A stretch of 64,000 bases of DNA, from NCBI GenBank assembly GCA_009760855.2, contig WPIO01000082.1, positions 312,001 through 376,000 on the forward strand, read 5' to 3'. Source of the stretch: Cristatella mucedo (taxonomy: Eukaryota > Bryozoa > Phylactolaemata > Cristatellidae). A program made the translations under genes and the position numbers. A model generated the notes under the pieces. The model did no database searches, was not told the DNA's origin, and saw nothing but the letters and a program-made list of their open reading frames with translations. This document shows, one piece after another, positions 62,895-64,000 of this stretch (position 1 is the stretch's first letter; every line of letters begins with the position of its first letter).

Positions 62895-63600
62895 TAACAA
62901 TAATAATAATGCACTTGATTAAGCGCCCTCAGACAACTCAATCTCTTTCTAGGCACTTTATGTTTGGTGCACAGGAAACACGGTCGAATGGTGAGTGGTA
63001 TCATGCTTGACAAACAACATGAATGACTTGTTTAGGGGTGACATGGACAAGGTAAGCATGCAAGTGTGGTTACTGGCAGCATGCACAATGTCAGCACGCA
63101 TAAGCACATAAAGGACGAATCACGGTGACTCACTAAATGCTGTCCTAAATAGGTGCGACTTTCTTTTTAAATGTGGTTAAGTCAGGGGTGTCGTGACGCA
63201 AGTTGGAAGTGAGGTCCAGGCTTTGAGAGCATACGAACTAAAGGCAAAGGACTCCAAAGGACTTGAGGTTTGTACGAGGTATAGGTAAACAGTTGGATTC
63301 CAAAAAGTGGTTGTTGCGATGCTTGGCTTGGTGGGGAGTAGGTCTGATCGGTAGGCTGGAGCCAAAGAATGAAGGGACCGAAAAGTAGAGACAAAGCCTT
63401 GAAGTAGATGCGTTGCTTGACTCGTAGCCAGTGCATGTCGGCGAGAAATAGTGTGATAAAGACAGGTTCATTAATATTCACGAAAATGAGCAAGCTATTG
63501 AAATTTGCTGTGAGAATTGGCATAAACAGAGCCATCCAATATTAAAATGGTCAATATAAAATTAAATTCGAGCGTTATCGACCGTCAGATCTTCCGATAT
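62895..63600 (-). mobile_element. LINE 3' end fragment, minus strand
   Basis: The tail (ATTAAGCGCCCTCAGACAAC... read in reverse) is at 62900. The C-terminal frame follows: PTPHQAKHRNNHFLESNCLP, IPRTNLKSFG, LADMHWLRVKQRIYFKALSL. Beyond 63460 homology fades. Confidence 0.8.
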
Positions 63601-63630
63601 TATCAGCACAGTCATTCATGACAATCATCA

Positions 63631-63635
<5 letters not shown>

Positions 63636-63669
<34 letters not shown>

Positions 63670-63690
63670 TGTGTGTGTGTGTGCGCGCGC

Positions 63691-63768
<78 letters not shown>
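63636..63768 (+). repeat. (TA)n(GT)n(GC)n(GT)n microsatellite
   Basis: TA for about 30 bases, GT, then some 24 bases of alternating GC, then about 65 of GT. It separates two LINE fragments of opposite orientation. Confidence 0.95.
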
Positions 63769-63769
<1 letters not shown>

Positions 63770-63770
<1 letters not shown>

Positions 63771-64000
63771 TGATAGCAAAGTCCTTTTTGAGCGTCTCAC
63801 ATCTGGCCTGGAAATCACTGACACTGCACTGCAGTGGTTCTAGTCCTATCTCATTGGGAGACTCCTGAGTATTGATGTGAATCGACAAAGATCAGCCGAG
63901 AAGCCGCTGGACTACGAGGTACCTCAGTGCTTGGTCCGCTTCTTTTCACAGTTTGTACTTTCACTCTTACCGATGTGATTGCCAAACACAATCCAGGCTT
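63770..64000 (+). mobile_element. LINE reverse-transcriptase fragment running off the window
   Basis: [40 protein letters not shown] and, after a frameshift, ADVIAKHN-like sequence. It has an in-frame stop (TTC TAG). It continues beyond 64000. Confidence 0.8.

Overview
This is a repeat-rich metazoan nuclear segment. The evidence is spliced genes with GT-AG introns, a TGF-beta family ligand (an animal-only family), many non-LTR retrotransposon and tRNA-derived SINE copies, Tigger and hAT DNA transposon remains, and long dinucleotide arrays. The species cannot be named from sequence alone. An invertebrate is likely, because the LINE and SINE families are not the usual vertebrate ones.

Four protein-coding genes can be rebuilt exon by exon with matching intron phases. 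(1) An FBXO47-like F-box gene lies on the minus strand from 10127 down to the left edge and continues outside the window. Five exons are visible, and a 4.8-kb intron is filled with LINE debris. (2) Dihydropteridine reductase (QDPR), plus strand, has six exons from 16296 to 27225 and is complete (237 residues). (3) An unrecognised, highly charged 518-residue protein, plus strand, runs from 39476 to 41663. It has two alternative terminal splice acceptors 109 bases apart and a poly(A) signal almost touching the stop codon. (4) A TGF-beta superfamily ligand, minus strand, has five exons from 61507 to 57570 and is complete (586 residues). It has all seven knot cysteines and a very long linker between the prodomain and the knot. 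A possible first exon of another plus-strand gene (10672-10755) would share a divergent promoter with FBXO47.

The genes sit in GC- and CpG-rich islands (about 10.4, 15.1-16.7, 39.2-41.6 and 57.4-62.4 kb). The AT-richer remainder is dominated by one L2/CR1-like LINE family in both orientations and by two tRNA-derived SINE families. SINE family 2 shares its 3' hairpin tail with the LINE, which is the expected relation between a SINE and its partner LINE. Family 1 has a different tail. Tigger remains are at 11.3-12.5 and 49.1-51.0 kb, a hAT remnant at 52-53 kb, and a probable THAP-domain remnant at 29.0 kb.

The genes have unrelated roles: meiotic/ubiquitin, tetrahydrobiopterin recycling, unknown, and secreted signalling. 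I see no operon-like or clustered system here. The most unusual items are a stop-free intron of FBXO47, the alternative 3' end of the unknown gene, the divergent TGF-beta ligand, a perfect 31-bp palindrome around a TA/GT array, and the SINE/LINE tail pairing.
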